A stretch of DNA of 64,000 bases from Phoenix dactylifera (lineage: Eukaryota; Streptophyta; Magnoliopsida; Arecales; Arecaceae), in the NCBI RefSeq assembly GCF_009389715.1, contig NC_052404.1, forward strand, positions 7,958,745-8,022,744, written 5' to 3'. Under the pieces are notes generated by a model that worked only from the letters and a program-made list of their open reading frames with translations, searched no databases and was not told where the DNA came from. Shown here one piece after another: positions 60,637-64,000 of this stretch (position 1 is the first letter of the stretch; each line of letters starts with the position of its first letter). The position numbers and the translations under genes are program-made.

Positions 60637-63600
60637 TTATGCTTTTGATAACGAAAATTCTATGTGTAATTATAACTTAATTCACTGAATGCATGCTTGT
60701 CGAGAGAACCTAGGAGATCCTCAATGGCCGTGGCTGACATATGAGGCTCGCGGTCTCAAAGATTGTTACTTCTAAGAATGGTGTAAAAGTTTCTGTTATC
60801 TAGCTTGAATTTGAAGGAGAAGTCAATTCCATCTGGATAGAATCAAGGGAAATAATGTTATGCAGTCTTCAAATCGCTATCGAGCTCCGTCATCTACCGT
60901 AAAAATGAAATGATGCTAATCGATGTCCGATTAGCCAAAATAAGTTCTGTTTGATCATGGATTTCAATTCAAATCATCTGATAATTTTTTCAGTCAATTA
61001 TGGTTATAACTTGATAAATTTTTCGGTCATTATGTTTACAACTTATGCTTCCAATTGTCAAACTGCTAAGGGCAGCATCATAGCCCCTAAGAGCGGCACC
61101 AAGTCATGATGTTTGGTTAGCTCATTCTAATCAAAGCCATTATAGGTATCACCAAGGGTAGTTTGAGAATATTTCGAACAATTATAATAACTATCACAGT
61201 CGTTATTTATCTAAAAATTAGCTTTTCAAATTTTTAATAGTAAAATAATCACTGAAATAATAGCCGTTATGATGGTATTAAAACATATTTTTTTTGCTGG
61301 ATAAAATGATATATTTTCTTGATTGCAATATGTTATAATGACAGAGGCGGCCGAAACTGTTATAACACTGTTATAATGGTTAAATACCATGATTTAAAGC
61401 CGTTGTGAATGGTCTTCTTCCATTTATGATACTTATAACGTGTCTTATACATTCTTTTATTAAAATTAATTCCTCACCTAAATAACCTTTAAACACAAGT
61501 GGTCGCACTTGGGTTCAAGCCAAGTTCAAGTCTTGCAAGGCATCAAAACAGATGCAATGTTTCGGCCACAATAACTACCCCTCCGAGTGCTTCCGAAATG
61601 GCAGTTCCACCCTTCCCCTAGAAGGGATGCAGTAATTTCTGAAGGGCAAAAAGGAGAGCCTAAGCATTCCCTCTGAGGATCTGAGCCCTGAGTGCTTCAG
61701 TGAGCCAACAGTGGAGACTCCCTGTCCTCATAATTTGACATCATGTCACTTGCCCACAGGGTTTCCTCCTTGTGGTAACAGCCCCATTGGTAGGGGATTT
61801 GGAGCTGATTGGGCACAGAAGGCTAGGTGGGAGCCATTATTCTCCTGTCCATATTTGGGAAGAGAAAAGGAAGGAGTTGGCAAGGAAAGGGCTCTTGTTT
61901 TCTTTGTTCACAGAGTCATTGGTTCTCAGAGGTACTGAAAACTGGCTCACAGCACTGCAATCATGGTGTTGAACACCTTACTTTCAATAAGGGTTTGTTG
62001 AAAGCTTCACAGGGAAAAGGAGAAGCAGCGAAAAGACTGTTTGACAGGTTGGTGAAAAGATACCTCCTGCCAAAATCCATCCCCATAAATGAACAAGAAC
62101 ATAAAAAAAAGTTCTTATTTCTAATATATTTTTGTTTTAGTTCTTTGAGGCAGGTATATCTTTTCTCTGCTTGCATGAATGGCAATAATGGTTACTTGTT
62201 TGACTCCATCTACAATGCTGAAGGTGCTACCAAACTAGCATCGCCATTTAAAGGACTCGGCGGATGGCAGAAGAGACAAGGAATTAAACCATACCCATGG
62301 GACTCATAAATGTAGCCTGCAGAAGCCTCGGTTCTCTATTTTTACCAGAGTATTTCATGGCTTTACGGCATTATGGGTTCAGCCAGAAGTGAGGTGAGAG
62401 GCTGCAGGCCCGTTTATTTGAGTTTGGGAGGAGCTCTTCCCCATGAGTCCAAAAAAACAAAAAAAAAAAGGGCTTTCAAAAGAGAGCTCAAAGACTTCTT
62501 TTTTTCCTCGTTCCAGGGGAAGTTGGAAACGGCTTCTGGGGCTCACGTGGGTGGTGGGCGACGTTTGTTTGGCGGATAAGAGAAGCGGTTTTGAGAAGCA
62601 GCCAAGCATCCTTCTTGTGACGATTTCGTTTTCTTGCGTGGGTGTTGGCGTAGAGGGGAGGAAGCGGTCCCCACGGAGACAAAAAGCTTGTGTTGTAACC
62701 TTGACCGAGCTGAGAGAAGTGGAAACAAATCCCGTAACGGTTGGTGCGCCTTTTTTGAGCCTTAGGTTGGTGTTATATGAATGGACGGACCAACCACACG
62801 GCAATAATGTTGATGAACCAAGTTGTTAGCTTATCAAGCCAATACAGCTTCTTGATGGTTATATCTATCAGATAATTCAGTATTCAAATCCTAACTTCGC
62901 CGTGATTTGAAGAGTTTGAAGTATTCAAAGACATTGAAAACAATTATAATTGGCAGGTGCTATTGTCCATTATTATATTTAATGTGAACCAAGATGCGTT
63001 GCAGTACGCAGGCTGCATCGCAGAGTGACGGACGACCATCAAATAACGTATGCCGTGTATGACATTGTATGTGCTCGTGGACTGTTTTGTTTAATGGTCA
63101 TTCATTTTTTGATAACTATCCAGGGATGCACAATAATATATGGTATAATTCGAGCTTGTAGGTCTGAGTGGATACCAGCATAAACTTAGGCTCGGTAAGT
63201 AGAATACCCGAGAAATTCAAAAGGTTAGAAGGCGCACATCATAGTATCTATCAAGTTAAAGCCAGCTTGTTCCAACTTAACCGATGCTAACTTGGTGTGT
63301 ACGTTGAATTTTCCCCCAAAAAATTATATGCTTAGCCCAGCCATTAGACACAAAACAACTTATAATTTCACATACGCGTTCTTTGGCAGCTTATTTTTTA
63401 TGTGGCAGGCAACAGGCCTGGTGCAACTCGTACTATTTCCAGTCATGCCTGAGCCACACTTGCAAAGGAAAATTTAATGGATTGCACGATGGCATAGGAC
63501 TTTAGTTTAAATGGAGAGTGTTAAAACTCATAAAGGTTTTTAGTACATCCAATCTACCTTAGCTTTATGGGCTTGGAAAGGAAGAGTCTTGCCTCGTCAT

Positions 63601-63999
63601 TTCAGCCAAAATGAATCAATGGTTCCAGCATATTTATGTCATACGATTGAGAGGCAACTTATTATAACTTCAGTTGTGTGATCACAGCAACAATATACTA
63701 ACATGCAAAAAATAAAGATAGAAATGATGATGGTGGAGAGTCATCTAGATCGGACTAATTCTCTCAAACAAGCTCTTCAAACTTTAAGAGATGAACAAAT
63801 CAAGGGCATAATATGCCTTAAGTTCTGGCTAACATCTCATCCAAAGATGCAACAAGGGATTAGATTTTTTCGAGGGATGTATCGACATCTTTCCTAGGCA
63901 CGTACAAGATAGGATCGTATAATTTTTTGAAGACTAATTTTATGATCCAATCAGAAAGAGAATTAAACAATTTATTTAATCCATATCAACTCCGACCTA
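59470..63999. other. MYB 3' flank and intergenic
   Basis: MYB 3' UTR, then AT-rich sequence with a long GA run. A GC-richer block at 61560-62830 has frames of up to 160 codons on both strands, none with recognisable domains. No RNA gene was seen. Confidence 0.4.
60581..60633. repeat. (GA)26 microsatellite
   Basis: 53 bp of uninterrupted GA. Confidence 0.95.
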
Positions 64000-64000
64000 A

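Overview
This is nuclear DNA from a flowering plant. It is AT-rich, with long intergenic stretches, GT-AG introns, LINE, LTR and MITE insertions, and plant-specific transcription-factor families (Dof, WOX, R2R3-MYB). GC-rich coding exons in AT-rich surroundings and the protein sequences suggest a monocot. A palm is my inference, not something the sequence proves. There is no operon structure, phage or CRISPR, and I found no convincing new multi-gene system.

Four protein-coding genes are well supported, each rebuilt from exons joined in frame at GT-AG introns: (1) a cyclic Dof factor (CDF), + strand, 9810-14681, 2 exons, 512 aa; (2) a WOX11/12-type homeobox gene, - strand, 22999-21061, 2 exons, 261 aa; (3) a SAM-dependent methyltransferase, - strand, 39106-36959, 2 exons, 262 aa; (4) an R2R3-MYB of the [10 protein letters not shown]-ending clade, + strand, 57675-59468, 3 exons, 384 aa. 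One tRNA-Glu(CTC) lies at 39682-39754, - strand. The genes are 8-20 kb apart and nothing suggests they work together. The three transcription factors belong to photoperiod/flowering, root or meristem, and organ-boundary/cell-wall families.

The space between genes is mostly decayed repeats, and several insertions can be dated by target-site duplications (TSDs). They are: a TRIM element at 30550-31073 (TSD CATGT) whose first LTR carries a perfect 32-bp-arm palindrome; a solo LTR at 44587-45782 (TSD GTTAG); an internally deleted Ty3/gypsy element at 54189-54910 inserted into a CA microsatellite (TSD CACAC); a 5'-truncated LINE tail at 19907-20141 (12-bp TSD and poly-A); LINE RNase H remnants at 4211-4527 and 34728-35200, the latter split by a hAT-like MITE; and Tourist-like MITEs at 29114-29369, 48940-49393 and 50170-50650.

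Other points are a uORF overlapping the CDF start codon, an orphan GC-rich promoter and possible first exon near 7.2-7.6 kb, a perfect 14-residue tandem duplication in the MYB N-terminus, and several young tandem duplications (75 bp, 84 bp, and a primer-binding-site-containing array near 32.6 kb).
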